Of a stretch of DNA of 64,000 nucleotides, positions 12,301 through 24,595 are shown in pieces. A model generated the notes under the pieces. The model was not told the origin of the DNA and did not search any database. It saw only the letters and a program-made list of their open reading frames with translations. Every line of letters begins with the position of its first letter. The first letter of the stretch is position 1. This stretch comes from Turbatrix aceti (taxonomy: Eukaryota > Nematoda > Chromadorea > Rhabditida > Panagrolaimidae): contig OZ017766.1 in NCBI GenBank assembly GCA_963969345.1, positions 10,044,001 through 10,108,000 of the forward strand. The letters are read 5' to 3'. A program made the position numbers and the translations under genes.

Positions 12301-15123
12301 GGATATCTACAGACAGGCCAAGGATGACAACCTGACGAGTCCCATGGATCTACCGTACTTCGACGGAGATTTTTGGCCGAATGTCATCGAGGATATTATC
12401 CGGGAAGCAGACAAACGCGATCGTGAACGAAAGCTGCAGGTGGACGTTTATGCTGATGAGGAGGAAGGCGGCTCGGATGAAAGTAAACCTCAGAAACCCG
12501 GAGATGCAATGTTAGTGAATTTTTTTTATCATACTTTTAAAAAATATAAAATTTATTCAAAATCACTTTTTTTTTTAAGTTTTTATATTTGAATTTAATT
12601 TTTTTATCAAATTTATTAAAAAATTAATTTGATTTTTTGAAATTTTTGTATTCGAATAAAATTTTTTTGTCTTTAAAATAAAATTTTTGAGAAAAAAAAT
12701 ACTTTTTGGAATTGTAAAAAAATTGAATGAGAAATATGTAGATTTTTTTTAATTTGAACAAATAATGCTTTTTTCTACGAATTTTTTTTGAAGTGGACAA
12801 AATTTTCTCTAAAACGTAGGAAAGCTTTTTTTCTATTTTTTTGTTAAAAAAAATTTCGAATGAACAATTATTTGAAAAAAAATTTCTGTTTAGAAAAATA
12901 TTTTTCTATATTTAAAAAAAAATAAATAATGAAGAAATGGCAAAAAAATTTTGTTTTTAAACAAAAATTATAAAGAATGAAGTTTTTTTTTTAAATTTTT
13001 TTTATTTGAAACAAATTTTTATGCGTAAAATTTATACCAACAAAATTTGCTTTTTTTCTTAAAAAATGAAAATTACGTTTTTTTTACAAAAAATGCATTT
13101 TCAATTTTTTTTTCCTCATCGAATTTCTTTTTTTGCAGTGCAAAATCCAAGAAGAAGCCAAAAAAGGTCTCCAAAAAGAAAATGATTTTCACAGTCGAAA
13201 GCGAAATCACGGACAAGCTCTTCTCCACCCTCGAAAAGCACAAAGAAGTCTTCTTCACCATCCGTCTACACTCGGTTTCGGATGAAAAAAGGCTCCAGTC
13301 AATCCCTATCAGCGATCCAGATCCCCTGGTCCCGAGGGAACTCATGGATGGTCGGGACAATTTTCTGAACAAGGCCCGCGACGAGCATTGGGAATTTTCT
13401 TCTCTCCGGCGCGCAAAATATTCAACGCTGTGCTTGTGCCACGCTCTTCACCTCCAGGAAACCAAGGAAGTGTCTTACACGTGCAACAACTGCAACGCGA
13501 TTGCCAAATGGCACTGTACAGTATGCGAGGATTTTGATCTCTGCGATTTGTGTCGACGAAAAGTGAGTCACAAACATGTCATGGAAGTGATCAAAAATAT
13601 TGAGCATGAAAGCGGAAATCAACAAGAGCTAGACAAATCGGTCAAACGATGCTTGGCCGTACTCGTCCACGCGTCTTCGTGCCGGAATAATAATTGTCGT
13701 TTCTCCCCGGCGTGTTTGAAGATAAAGAAGGCACTCAATCACGCAAAAACCTGCAGACTACGACTGACTCACAAGTGTACAATGTGCAATCAGCTTTTGA
13801 AATTACTCGGCACACACGCTCGACGATGCGGTAATAATCAATGCAATATCCTGTTTTGTCAGCTTATTCGTCAGAAAATACGGGAACAAAGACGTCAACA
13901 AAATCGTCACTCTGAACTCCTGATGCGTCGGCGTGTGGATAATTTGCAGTCGTCTGGAAGAGTGTCTGGCATGGGACAGGTACAGGTCCACGACTTTGGC
14001 TCCGAACAGCAGCAACAGCAACTACAAGCTCAGGTCCAACATCAGCAGCAACAACATCAAATGCAGTCCAACATGGGAAAATCGAGGATTTACTACGAAC
14101 AACAACAAATGTCAGCTGCTGGCCAGAATCAGAACTATTACGGTCATCAACAGTACCAGCAGCAACAGCAGACTTCTGGAGGCGAACAACAGATGCTGAT
14201 GGGGCTGCCGCAGCCACACATTGGCGTAAGTTTAACGATTTTTTATGCCTTACATAATTTTTTTTTCTGAAATTGATAATGAAATTTATTATTTTTTTTA
14301 GACACCGAAACTGCATTTTTTTTTGTTTTTGTTTTCTATGAATTTGATTCCAAAAAAAATGTTTTTAAAAATTGGAACCGAATTTATTTATTTATTATGA
14401 AACCGAATTTTTTTTTAATATCCGAATTTGAACGAACCGCGAACGAAAAATTTTGGTACCTTCCAAACCGTCTGTCAATTTTTTTCTTTGCATTGAAAAA
14501 AACATTGAACGCGTGTCAAAAATTTTGTTCCTCGAGTGAAAAAACGTAAAATCTGTTCAAAAAATTTGGCTTTATTCGCGAACGAATACGAACGTTCTTC
14601 GACTTTTTCGTGTTCACGTTTTTTGAAAAAAAAAATCAACTGTGGTGAATCCGGATATCCGAAAACGGATCATTTGAGTGCTTGAATCAGAACCGAAATA
14701 TAATATATTTTTTGGACGGGTCAAAATCGGTTGAGAATATTTTTTTTTTCAAATTTTATTTTTTCATAAAAAATTACAGGGCGGAATTACGCGGGTCTCG
14801 CCGCTGGAATATCAGTTTATGGAGCAGCACCAGATGCAGCCGCACCAAGCTCGGTTCTGCATGCAAAAGCCGCAGGAAGGCTTTCGCCACGGTGGCCCTT
14901 TTGTCATGGGCATGCAACACCGCTTCGCGCAGGGACAGCAGCAGCAGCAACAACAACAGCAACAACAGATGGCACCTGGGTTCAGCGGAATGCAGTCGTC
15001 GGACGCGCAAGGAAGTAAGTATACATAAATCGTTTGATTTTGCAATGTTTTTATCAACTAACTGTTTTTTTTTTAGATTTTGGACATGGAAATCATGAAA
15101 TGAACGAAAACTGGTCGCACTAG
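6327..15123 (+). CDS. cbp-1: CBP/p300-family histone acetyltransferase and coactivator
   Basis: Nuclear KAT3-type acetyltransferase and transcription coactivator. Coding exons: 6327-6488, 8038-8397, 8876-9120, 9198-9453, 10014-11142, 11718-12510, 13139-14225, 14780-15014, 15077-15123; total 1437 aa, all phases consistent. Domains in order: TAZ1 (about 154-239), KIX (about 285-370), bromodomain (about 463-577, with the YNKK acetyl-lysine asparagine), RING/PHD-like Cys/His region (about 578-700), KAT11 HAT (about 700-1085, with HIWACPPSEGDDYIF and LQDWYKKMLDK holding the p300 Trp and Tyr active-site residues), ZZ (about 1095-1135), TAZ2 (about 1148-1235). A Lys-rich tract near 982-995 resembles the autoacetylation loop. 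The C-terminus is Gln-rich and I see no nuclear-coactivator-binding domain. It is shorter than typical animal CBPs because the N- and C-terminal tails are reduced. AATAAA lies at 15225-15230. An extra upstream exon cannot be excluded. Confidence 0.95.
6500..6725. repeat. Degenerate GAGTAAC / TTGTTACTTT repeat in CBP intron 1
   Basis: Several irregular units of the pattern (c)gagtaac-A/T spacer-tttgttactttt occur in the start of intron 1. Similar short clusters occur near 5300, at 24470-24600 and at 26570-26670. The unit is imperfect, and I could not define element ends. Confidence 0.5.
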
Positions 15124-15230
15124 TCATTGAATTTTTTGAAGACGTAAGCTGGTCCTACGTCTTTTCTACCCGAGATGCCCCAGATTTTTTTTTAAAATTG
15201 TATCATTGTTATTCAGAGATTTCAAATAAA

Positions 15231-16100
15231 AACAAAAAAAAAGTTTGTGACATAAGCATTTTTGCTTGAAAAAAATGCTTGAAAAGCAAAAGCAAGAAAG
15301 CAAAAATTATCGGACGTTTACTCAATTGGATTTGAAATACATCAATTTTTTAAACTTAAAAAAGTTTTTTTTAATTCGAAAAAAAAGTTTCAATTTTCAG
15401 AATTGTAAAAAAAATCAAAATATTTTTATACATAAAAGACAAATTTTATTATTTGATTTTTTTGTCAAATTTTCAACATTTAGGATTTTCTTGAGGTTTT
15501 TTAATAAAAAAAAGAGCGTTTTTTAATAAAAAAAACGTATTGAAGTTGGCTAATATTTACGCCTTTTTTTTGTGTTTTTCGGCATTTTCACACACACTGA
15601 AAAATCCTGTGCAGAAGCAGTTTTTCCAAAATCTGCTAAAATTGCTTTAAGCATACGGATTTCAAGTCACGATACGCTTTTTATTCAATTCACCGTGTTT
15701 TTTACACTGTAACCATGTCTGTTGGAGTTTCGGGTGTTACCACTGTGTTGACCGCAGACGGCATTGGACACCGAATACGTCTGCGTTTTGTAGAGACGGG
15801 GATTTTTTGGCCAAGATTTTTGTCAAAAACTTCCAAAAGCCAAAACTACAGTATCCGATTTTTTTTAAAATCCGTGTTTGGCGGGAATATAGGTTTTTAG
15901 GGAGGGGGGAATAATTCTGGCACATTGGAAATGTAAAAAAATGTACATGTTTGAAATAAGCAGAACTTACCTAACAAAAATGTCATTTTCCGAGCAAATG
16001 ACATTTTTGATAGTAGATCCCGCCTACGACTGCAACTTATCAACAGGTGAAATATTTCATAAATACTTTGTCGGACCAAATACTTACAGCACTCGACGGT
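15231..16100. other. Intergenic between CBP and chemoreceptor
   Basis: A/T-rich spacer with no recognisable gene. A short stretch at about 15590-15620 (CACACTGAAAAATCCTGTGCAGAAGC) resembles one end of a CACTGAAA-type element, but no partner end was found. Short ORFs upstream of 16101 show no similarity to the receptor family. Confidence 0.4.
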
Positions 16101-17289
16101 ATGGAAGGTTTGTTGGCGTATAATTCGAACGAAAATGAAACTATTGTTGACAACGTAACATGCTCTATTTATTCTGATATAAAAAACAATAAATATCTAA
16201 AAGCCGATCGGGAAAAGTACATTTTTTTCTTATTTCAGTATGCACTAAATGCCGCGTGTTCGATTCTTGTATTGATTTCAACTATATTGGTAAGTTGGGG
16301 TTGTTAATTAAATATTAGTATATAGTATTAAAATTTAGGCGCGCAATTCCTACTCTAGTAAAACATTTTATGCTTTGTTACTTCAATTGTCCATCACAAA
16401 TGCAACAGGAACTATATTTTATTGTATATTGAAAATCTTTCGTTTTTTTGTGTCTGATTATGGCGATGAATTTGACGGTAAAATTACAGATTTCTTTGAA
16501 AACATTACTTGGGTATTTTTGCTAATTTTAATTATCGGACGTTTACTCATGTTTTCACTGCGTCCTTCAACTTTTCAACACTACTTTTCATTGCGCCTTG
16601 TTATCCTTTGTAACATCATATTTGTGCCTTTATTGATTTTGTGTATATTTGGAAAAGACATTTTTTACGCCATTGGTCAAGAAAAAATTGGAAATACAGT
16701 TGACAATGTACGTTTGATATAAATATGTATATTATTTTGCTTTCAGAAATCAACTTTTTAGGTAATATATATCTATCAAGGTTACTTTCCTTCATCCCAC
16801 GTGTACAGTATAGTTATATACTTTTTTATATTTTTAAACGTTCAGTTTGACGTTACTTACCGTATTCGTCGATATCTCAACCACCGAACGTTTAAACTAG
16901 AAGCAAATTATTCGAAGCCACCAATGTTGGATTACTACAAACTTTTCATTGGTCAGGGTCTCTTGCATGCTGCTTTTGTGATTGTGAGCAAATACGAAGA
17001 GAAGCTGTTATTTGATTTATTCGATGCTTCATGGATTTCTGCGTTTAGTAAAAAATGTATATATATTTACGCCGCCAATCGGGCAATTCGGCACCTTTAT
17101 GTATATTTTGTGTAGGTTTTTGTGAAAGAAATACATAATATCAAACTTTTTGATAAATATTTATTATTTTACAGAATCACTCAAAATCTACATTTTGCTT
17201 TCATTCCTTTGAATTTGCTAGCTTTCAACAAAGCCATTCGAGATCAGTTTTCCAATATAAAGAAAATACTGTTTAGTTTTGTAATATAA
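16101..17289 (+). CDS. Nematode-type seven-transmembrane chemoreceptor-like protein
   Basis: Exons 16101-16289, 16339-16707, 16762-17111 and 17175-17289 encode 340 aa, the usual size of a nematode serpentine chemoreceptor. Intron phases are 0, 0 and 2, the same as in the paralogue at 17877. The protein has repeated hydrophobic segments (ILVLISTIL, VFLLILIIGRLLMF, LRLVILCNIIFVPLLILCIF, VYSIVIYFFIFLNVQF). It also has a conserved block TYRIRRYLNHRTFKLEANYS and a conserved tail FIPLNLLAFNKAIRDQF. The ATG at 16101 was chosen because it aligns with the paralogue's start. Such receptors act in the plasma membrane of sensory neurons. I recognise the architecture but cannot assign the subfamily (sr* group). 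The last donor (GTAGGT at 17112) sits just before an in-frame stop. Confidence 0.7.
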
Positions 17290-17876
17290 TATTTTTGTTT
17301 ATTACATACATATGTAGTATATGTATGTGTTTATCATGACAATTTTGTAATAAAAATATATTTATGATAGATGCAAACAACGAATTTATTAGTTGTTTAT
17401 TAGTGTTTAGTTATTTATTTACTGTCCTTCTCAAATGGTTAGCACCACATTACATACATACAATATATTATAATGCGATTCCATGAGACGTCTACCTCTG
17501 CCGACGGAGGTCGACTCGGACTTCGGAGTCGAGAAGTCCTGGAGGCATTTTGCGCTACTGCTCCCAGAGTGCACAGCTCGATTGGGGGAGGGATATTTAG
17601 TTTGTGGCTAGAGCGGAGTTGAGTTGTTGGTGTATTTGCTACCTCTTTAGCATACTTTAAATGTCATGCAAAGACTACATAAGTGTGAGGTCGATGCTTT
17701 TTAGAAAATGTCAGTTAAATGTAGCCGCTAGATAGCGCCTAGATAAAGGTGGAGTGTCCCCAACAGGTGAAACTCGAAATCCGCACTGGAGTTGTCTGAT
17801 AATGTTTTTATCATTTCGATACAATTTCATTTCATTTTATTTATTACTCCATTACAATATTATAGTAAACATTGTA
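17290..17876. other. Intergenic between tandem chemoreceptors
   Basis: No gene seen. 17480-17550 contains a GTCGACTCGGACTTCGGAGTC patch that looks like a relic of the GAGTC-type MITE. The rest is ordinary A/T-rich spacer holding the promoter of the downstream receptor copy. Confidence 0.4.
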
Positions 17877-19237
17877 ATGGAAAACGATGCTGAAGCCCTG
17901 TTTGAAAACGAGCCATGTCCGTTTTATCCCAATGATGACAATCTTCAATTCTATTATCAAGTGTTTATTTCTTCGTGTTTTACACTGGTTGCAGTTTGTT
18001 CGATTTGTGTACTTATCGCAATTATATTGGTAAGTTGTGTTTTTTGTACAAATAAACGAATTGATTACCCGAAATTTTTAGGCACGCAAATCCTATTCAA
18101 GTTTAACTTTTTACATTTTGATGCTTCAATTGTCGATCACAAATTCAGTCGGAGCTGTTTTTCATATTTTTGCACTCACCCTGCCTTTTTTTGACGATAG
18201 CTATGGCCATAACAACTTTATGATATCCGATTTCTTTGAGGACCTTACTATTTATGGTATTTTTGCTAATTTTAATTTGTGGACGATTACTCATGTTTTC
18301 CCTACGGGCACCGACTTTTCAACAGTATTTTTCTATTCGTCTTTTGATTGTTTGTAACGTCATTTTTGTAATTATACTAGGTTTCTTTCACTTTGATCAA
18401 GTCATTTTTGACGCATTGGGCCAAAAAGAGTTTGGAAGAATGATTGTTGATGTATGTTTGTTTTCTATCTGTGAAAAGTATTCTACAGAAATATAACGCA
18501 CTTTCATAACAAAAGTTGTCAAAAAATGAACTTTTGAGAGCGCTCGCAACAGTTTGTACGGTTTGTCCGCATACGCACATAAATACATAGGGCATTGCAT
18601 GCATAAAATGCGCAAGAAATCTGTACAATACTTTACCTAAGATATTTGACAAAATTTGTAATGAGAGTGCGGTATATGGAATATTGCAGACATTTGACAA
18701 ATGGAAAGCCACTCGCGCGCTTGGATATTTTCTATCTATACACGAGTGTTCAATAGTTATCTACATTTTACTATTTTTGAACGTTCAGTTTGATATTACC
18801 TATCGAATTCGTCGATTTATAAATCATCGAACATTTAAGCTAGAGGCAAACTACACCAAACTGTCCATGTGGAATTACTACAAACTTTTCTTCAGCCAGT
18901 GCTTATTTCATGCAGCTTTCGTGATTATCAAATCATTTGAAACAAACATGAGTTTTAAGATTTTAAGCAATGCAGTTGTTCTTATTGTTAGTGATAATTG
19001 TCAACTAAGGTACTACATTAACGATCAAGTAATTGCTCCTCTAGAACGAATTATAAAGTTATTTTTTTAGTTATTTTTTGGAAAGTAAATATAATAAATG
19101 ATTCGTTTTTCAGAGTTTATCAAATTCTTCATTTTGGATTTATTCCTTTGAATCTGTTAGCTTTCAACAAAGCAATTCGAGAGCAGTTTATAAACATTTT
19201 CTTCATTCTACGACAACCCAAAGAAAATGTTTTGTAA
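17877..19237 (+). pseudogene. Chemoreceptor paralogue with a 1-nt frameshift
   Basis: Four exons match the gene at 16101-17289: 17877-18029, 18082-18451, 18690-19057 and 19114-19237. Shared blocks are KSYSSLTFYILMLQLSITNS, GRLLMFSLRAPTFQQYFS, TYRIRRFINHRTFKLEANYT and FIPLNLLAFNKAIREQF. Exon 2 is 370 nt where the paralogue has 369. At about 18250 the motif switches frame: the first frame ends at a stop near 18357, while the family sequence resumes in the +1 frame as FLLILICGRLLMF. The third donor, GTTATT, is weak. All else is preserved, so this is a young pseudogene, a strain-specific null or an assembly error. Confidence 0.7.
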
Positions 19238-19490
19238 TTGATAGTTTTTTGTTGTTTTTTAAACATAAATTGTTATTTGTTTATAATATTTATATTACAT
19301 AAATACAATAATGTTTTTCAATGCTTTGGAGGTGCAGTACAAAATAGAAAGGATGTATAATGAAAAAAAAGCCTGGCAGGTAAAATACATTGTAAATTTC
19401 ACCTGACCCTTGAAAATTTATCAGGTCGGTCGCAAGCTGATTTTAAAAGAAACAACTTCTCAAAAAAATGGAAATTACTGATCATTTTCT

Positions 19491-19908
19491 CTAACTTTTT
19501 TTTTCAATGACAATAATATTGACAAACTGCTGTCGAATTGCAACATTGAATATAAGCAAATTTGCTGGAACATACAAAAACATAATTGTTTCGTAAAATC
19601 TGAAAAAAAACACAACAAATATATTTATTTATCGTAAATTTGTTATTTTACCTGTAAAAAGTTCTGATTGAATAAAAATCCTTCAAAAGCAAATACAAAA
19701 TTTCACAGTTGGATTCCAGAATTCGATCAAGTTTGTTTGATATCAAATCATCGTTAAAATCAACTAAACGCTGTTTGATGTAAAGAAATAAAGCGTGAAG
19801 AATGCACTGACCAAAAAACAGCTTGTAGTAAGCCAACATCGATGGTTTGGTGTAATTTTCTTCCATTCTGAACGTTTTGTTGGCTGTTTGTTTTTTGTGA
19901 TTCAGCAT
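19491..19908 (-). pseudogene. 5'-truncated chemoreceptor copy (last two exons)
   Basis: Minus-strand exon 19908-19652 contains KTFRMEENYTKPSMLAYYKL, matching HRTFKLEANYSKPPMLDYYKL of the plus-strand paralogues, and then a phase-2 AG|GTAAAA donor. The last exon, 19599-19491, reads FLYVPANLLIFNVAIRQQF, matching FIPLNLLAFNKAIREQF, and ends with a stop. No equivalents of exons 1-2 are present before the lectin-like gene begins. The ATG at 19908 is probably fortuitous. Confidence 0.65.
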
Positions 19909-20061
19909 TGAATTATTATTGGTCAGATGTTATCACGCCACTTATGCGTAGGCAAAACAATATTTTTTGTCAAAGAAAAAATATTTATAATGTTGAAATT
20001 TCATTTCTCAACTTAAAACAAACATGTATATCACAAAACATCACAATCACACACACTATAA

Positions 20062-23000
20062 ATTTTATTGCATTTCAAGATAGGTATTCAAATATCGGAC
20101 ACAAATAACTAAGTTCTTCTTGTCTCGAACGTGCTCAGCCACAAGCACCTGATCAAACTCTTTGTTGAAATGGTCAATTTGTGCGATATACGACAGCGGA
20201 TCTCGAAGCTTGCAGAGGTCTTTGTTACCGGAATTTGGAAATTCTGATTTGTCAATGATGGTGAAGCCTTTCCACGATTCGTACCGCAGAGGAAAATAAT
20301 TGCAGGGACTGACATGGAAATGTAAGGAGCGGGGTTGTCCATCGTTGTCGTATGGAATTTGGCACATGACGTATTCTAAGTCAAAGGTAGGCTGCAGCTT
20401 TGAATCATCAGTCACCAAGAGAAACCTTCCGTTAAAGCCATCAATGAGATTTGTGTCTATCGATTTTCCGTCGACACTCACAAATTTTGATTTGTCGGTA
20501 AATTGCTCGAATTTGCAGGGAACGTAAGTGCCGATTGCAAAATTTTTCTTTTTCTCAACGCCGCCTGAAAATATTAAATTCGACTTTTGACTTCAAATTG
20601 GTTTTTTCGAGAGAATTGAAACAAAAAAAAATTTGGGCTAACTGACTTTTAGTGCCTGTTTTGTATCGGCGTCAAACTTGGTATACTGACTAATTCGGGC
20701 ACACTGATTCCAAAAACACAAAATTAGAGCGCGCTAGCAACGCGCAAGCGAGATACAGGCATATATGCGATGGACCTATGGTCTCAACGCGAAAACTCGT
20801 TTTTTCCAGTTTTCATATGCATATTTAGAGTAGATATTTTTTAGGTGTAAAGACGGATCTGGGGGTTATCGGCTACGGCAAATTTAATGGCACTATCAAA
20901 AAATCAATATTAAATCGATAATACGATAATTTGAGAAAAAAATTACTGTAGCTCAAAAAATAACTATACGATATCAGAATAAAATAGTAGACCGTATTCT
21001 ACGCCATCAAAAACCCCCAATAGCAAAAAACAGGAAAATTCTCCCCATGAAATAAGAAGTTATTTCAAATCTTAAAATAAATATTAATAAATTATTTCCA
21101 CAGGTCAAAATTAATATTTTTTTACCGGGCAAAGTTCGTTGCAAAGATCAAGATGAACTTAATCACAATGCCAAAGTTCGTATACAAGAATGGGAAACCG
21201 GCTTGGCAGTAAGCCTCCATAGGCAACACGCTACGCGCATTTGCATGCGCGCACTGTGTTCTCTTTCGACTGAAATGCTTCAGTGCGCGTTTTTTGTATG
21301 AAAAAAACTTAAGAATTGAAAGAACTTCTTATTTCATGGGGAGAATTTTCCAGTTTTTGGCAACCGGGGGTTTTCGAGGGCGTAGAATACGGTCTACTAT
21401 TTTATTCTGATATCGTATAGTTATTTTTCGAAATAAATTTTTTAAATCGAATTTATCGATCGATTATTGAATTTCTGATATCCCAGATACATTCGCCATC
21501 GCAAAAAACTCCCAATCCACTCTTGAAATCTAAAAAACACTCACTTTTGCGATAAAAAACGTCAAAAAAGCCTCAAAAATCCCTTTCGCGTTGAGACCAT
21601 AGGTCCATCGTGCGCTATGCGCGCATAGTGTTCTCTGACGTTTTTGAGTTGAATTTCGTCATAGGTTTAGGGTTATTTTTGCAAAATTTGACCAGATTCA
21701 GAAAAAATTTTTTTAGAAACAACCTAATGTTATGCAAAAATGCAAATAGTGAATTCCCCTGTGGTACAATGTAAAAAAAAGACGAATGAAGCACAAAAAC
21801 GTCAGAAAATCATACTTTTTTCGAAAAAATCTACTTTTGAATTTTTTCCGGTTTTCCGGCTTTTCGGCCGGCCTTGAATCGAAAAGTGTTGCCTATTTTC
21901 GGCCGGCCGGCCGGATTTTATGCCTTGGTTCTAACAACCGGGCTATCCAGCCAAATTTAATTAAAAACAAAAAAAACATAAATGAAACATTATCAAAAAA
22001 ACATAAATAAAACTAATAATTAATTAATTTTTGGCATAAAAACAACAAATTTGATTCCAATTTTTCTAAGTAAACGGCAAAACTCACGTAAAATAATTTT
22101 GTCTCTGTTGCTGTGGACAGTTGCAGGCATGGCGTTGTCATTCAACGTCCGGCAGATTTCTGGAAACAGGCACGACCACTTTACTTCTGATTTGAGCTCC
22201 GGTTTAAAAAGTTTGTAGCAATTGTAGCCGCTGTTGGTGACCGAATGACGCTCCCATCCTTCAGGGCATTGCTGGTTCGGATCCGGTGCAGGCCATGCCG
22301 CTACATCAAAATTTGGGTCGCCTTTATATCGATCATATCCCTGAGAATCGTATTCACAAAGGACAGGCACATCGCTTTGACAAGGTCCAAATTGCTCGAT
22401 AGAATGAGCTCTGTTTGTGTAGAGAAAACGATCATCTTTAAAATCAGTGAGGTATCTATCCATTATTTGGCGAAGCAAATATATTTGACCCCAATCATCG
22501 TACCGCTCGCCTGTAGCATAGACCAGGTTATCAGCCACCTGAGGTTTACCACAGGGAACATATACGCCGATGCGCAGTTGCATTCGTCCTTCTGCTCTCC
22601 AGACAGCAACTAAAACGGTCAAAATCTATAAAAATATTTTACAGACACTCTACTCTGCGAGCCGATTTAGGATCAAGGACACATCATTTTGACACTTTCA
22701 AATGTTTTGAGTCAGAGTTGTACGCTTTCGGGGTAAAAGTCCAAATCCGCAATATTTTATTTTATAAAATTCGGATTCACGAGATTCGACTTCAGAAATG
22801 TTTTTCATAAAAAAATAGTGCCCTGTGCTATGAAAAATTCTGAGAAAATCAATGAGGACGGCGGTTCCAGTGACATATTCAGAATTTTTTTTCAGTTACG
22901 GTAATTATCGATTTTTTGATATCATACGTTTTCAAATCGCTATCATATTCGGATCTCTAACTTAAGCGGTAATTCGATAAGCCTATCTTCTTCCCCGTTG

Positions 23001-24328
23001 TTTTTTGTATCGGAAAATGTAAAACACGAAAAAAAATCGCGTGCCCAAGGTTGTCATAAATTTTAATTTATGCTCCAGACTCAACACCGAAGCCCTGCGC
23101 GCAACGTGCACGCATGATTTTGCGCTGCTGCACACGCGTATTGACCTTTATTTTTTAGACGCATGCCTAACTTATTATAAAAATCATTTTTGGAACCATT
23201 CAATAGATGTGCCAAGGCGGGAAGGTGTACAGTAGTCTTTTTTCCAAACTCTACCTGTAAAATGCCTGAGGCTATTAGCCGTGAACATTTAAACAAAAAT
23301 GACCTATTCTATCTTTCAGAGAATTCAATTCTCCATGGAGTACAAAGTTTTCAGATTTTGACCTTTATTTTTGGGTTCGGTACATTAATTTAAAAAACAT
23401 ACACCAAGTTTAACCTTCATTTTTCTGCCGACGCTTCTCTTAAGAAATAAAAATCTCAAAATTAAAGTCAAATTTAGAACATGTTGGGCAAATTAAGCTA
23501 CAGAATCCAAAAATAACGGTAAAAATCTGAAAATTTTATACTCCATAGAGAATTGAACTCTCTAAAAGATAGAATAGGTCATTTTTGTTAAATTGTTCAT
23601 GGCTAATAGCCTCAGGCATTTTACAGGTGAAGCTTGGAAAAAAGAGTACTGTACACCTTCCCGCTTTGGCACACCTATTGAATGGTTCCAAAACCGGTTT
23701 TTGTAATAAGTTAGGCATGTGTCTAAAAATTAAAGGTCAATACGCGTGTGCAGCAGCGCAAAATCATGCGTGCACGTGCGCGCAGGGTTCGGTGTGTGGA
23801 ATAGTTTTGATGAAAAGTTTTTCTCTGTTGTCAGAAGTGTTTTTCTCTGTTTCAGAAAAACACTTCTGAAGCCAAATCTCCAGAATTCGATTTTTTTTAA
23901 ATCAAATTATCGCGGTTTTAGACCTTGCCCCAAAAGGCCTACAACTTAGACTCAAAACATTTTTTCTCGCAGAGTCTATCTTAAAAGTATTAATAAGTGG
24001 ACTTACAAATTATTTTCTTGTGTATACTAAGATAAGGGAGGGCTGGAACTGATTTGGGATGAACCTTCCTACAAGAATTGATGTAGTCTTCACAAGGGGT
24101 AAGAGCATAACTATCCAACAAATATCGTAGTTCGTATTCTAATTGACTCTTTAAAGGTTCAACCTTGTAGCACTTGATACGACCGCCACCAAGGTCGTAC
24201 CACCACCAGGTTTTGTCTGGGCAGCTCCGGTGGTTTGTGTAAACAGAAACCCAGCAGTCGCTGCACGGTGCCGATGCAGAGATGCAGGACCAGAGAACGC
24301 AGAAGACGAATTCGCGGGACGACAGCAT
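20062..24328 (-). CDS. Secreted protein with two tandem C-type-lectin-like domains
   Basis: Exons 24328-24007, 22609-22088 and 20564-20062 encode 448 aa with phases 1 and 1. It starts at an ATG followed by a signal peptide (FVFCVLWSCISASA). The protein is an internal duplication. Domain 1 runs from CPDKTWWWYDLGGGRIKCYKV through RIGVYVPCG to VPVLCEYD. Domain 2 runs from CPEGWERHSVTNSGYNCYKLF through AIGTYVPCK to NLVICVRYL. The CPxGW...CYK opening and Cys-rich ends suggest C-type-lectin-like folds as in nematode CLEC proteins. I see no clear EPN or QPD sugar-binding motif, so carbohydrate binding is unproven. The two introns interrupt the two domains at the same relative place and each holds a foldback element. 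AATAAA overlaps the stop codon. Confidence 0.65.
20768..21610. repeat. Foldback element inside lectin-gene intron 2
   Basis: The left arm (about 20768-21065) and right arm (about 21325-21610) are inverted copies. CGATGGACCTATGGTCTCAA at 20768 pairs with the sequence ending at 21610. The block around GTAGACCGTATTCTACGCC near 20990 pairs with the block near 21380. The unpaired centre contains GCGCGCACTGTGTTCTC, related to GCGCATAGTGTTC at 5975-5987 and just outside the right arm. Confidence 0.8.
22645..23985. mobile_element. Foldback element filling lectin-gene intron 1 (ACTCTGCGAG family)
   Basis: ACTCTGCGAG at 22652-22661 faces its reverse complement CTCGCAGAGT at 23966-23975. The subterminal TTTTGAGTC-AGTTGTA block is shared on both sides. 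A second pair of long arms lies inside at about 23041-23393 and 23510-23800. Relatives lie at 53154-54236 and from 63610. The intron is 22610-24006, so the element makes up nearly all of it. No transposase is visible. Confidence 0.8.
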
Positions 24329-24595
24329 CGTCGAGAATTTGAATTGAAACAAAATAGACTATGATACTTTTTTTATACGATTTTTTTGGTTTTCATGCTA
24401 ATTTGTCATTTGCGTGCATTTTTTCAACAATTATTTTTCATCCTTCCTCCCCCTAAACCGATTCAGAAAAGTAACAAAACCAAAACAGGAGAACATGAGA
24501 AATAGGCAACACTTTTTCGGTTTATTTTGTAACTTTTAATTCTGCGAGCAACATTTTTTTGGAGCAACATTATTTTTGTTTTTATGAATAACAAC

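Noticed and set aside
13803..14316. Minus-strand ORFs opposite the CBP TAZ2/Gln-rich exon
   Set aside because: They are shadows of CAG-rich coding sequence on the other strand.
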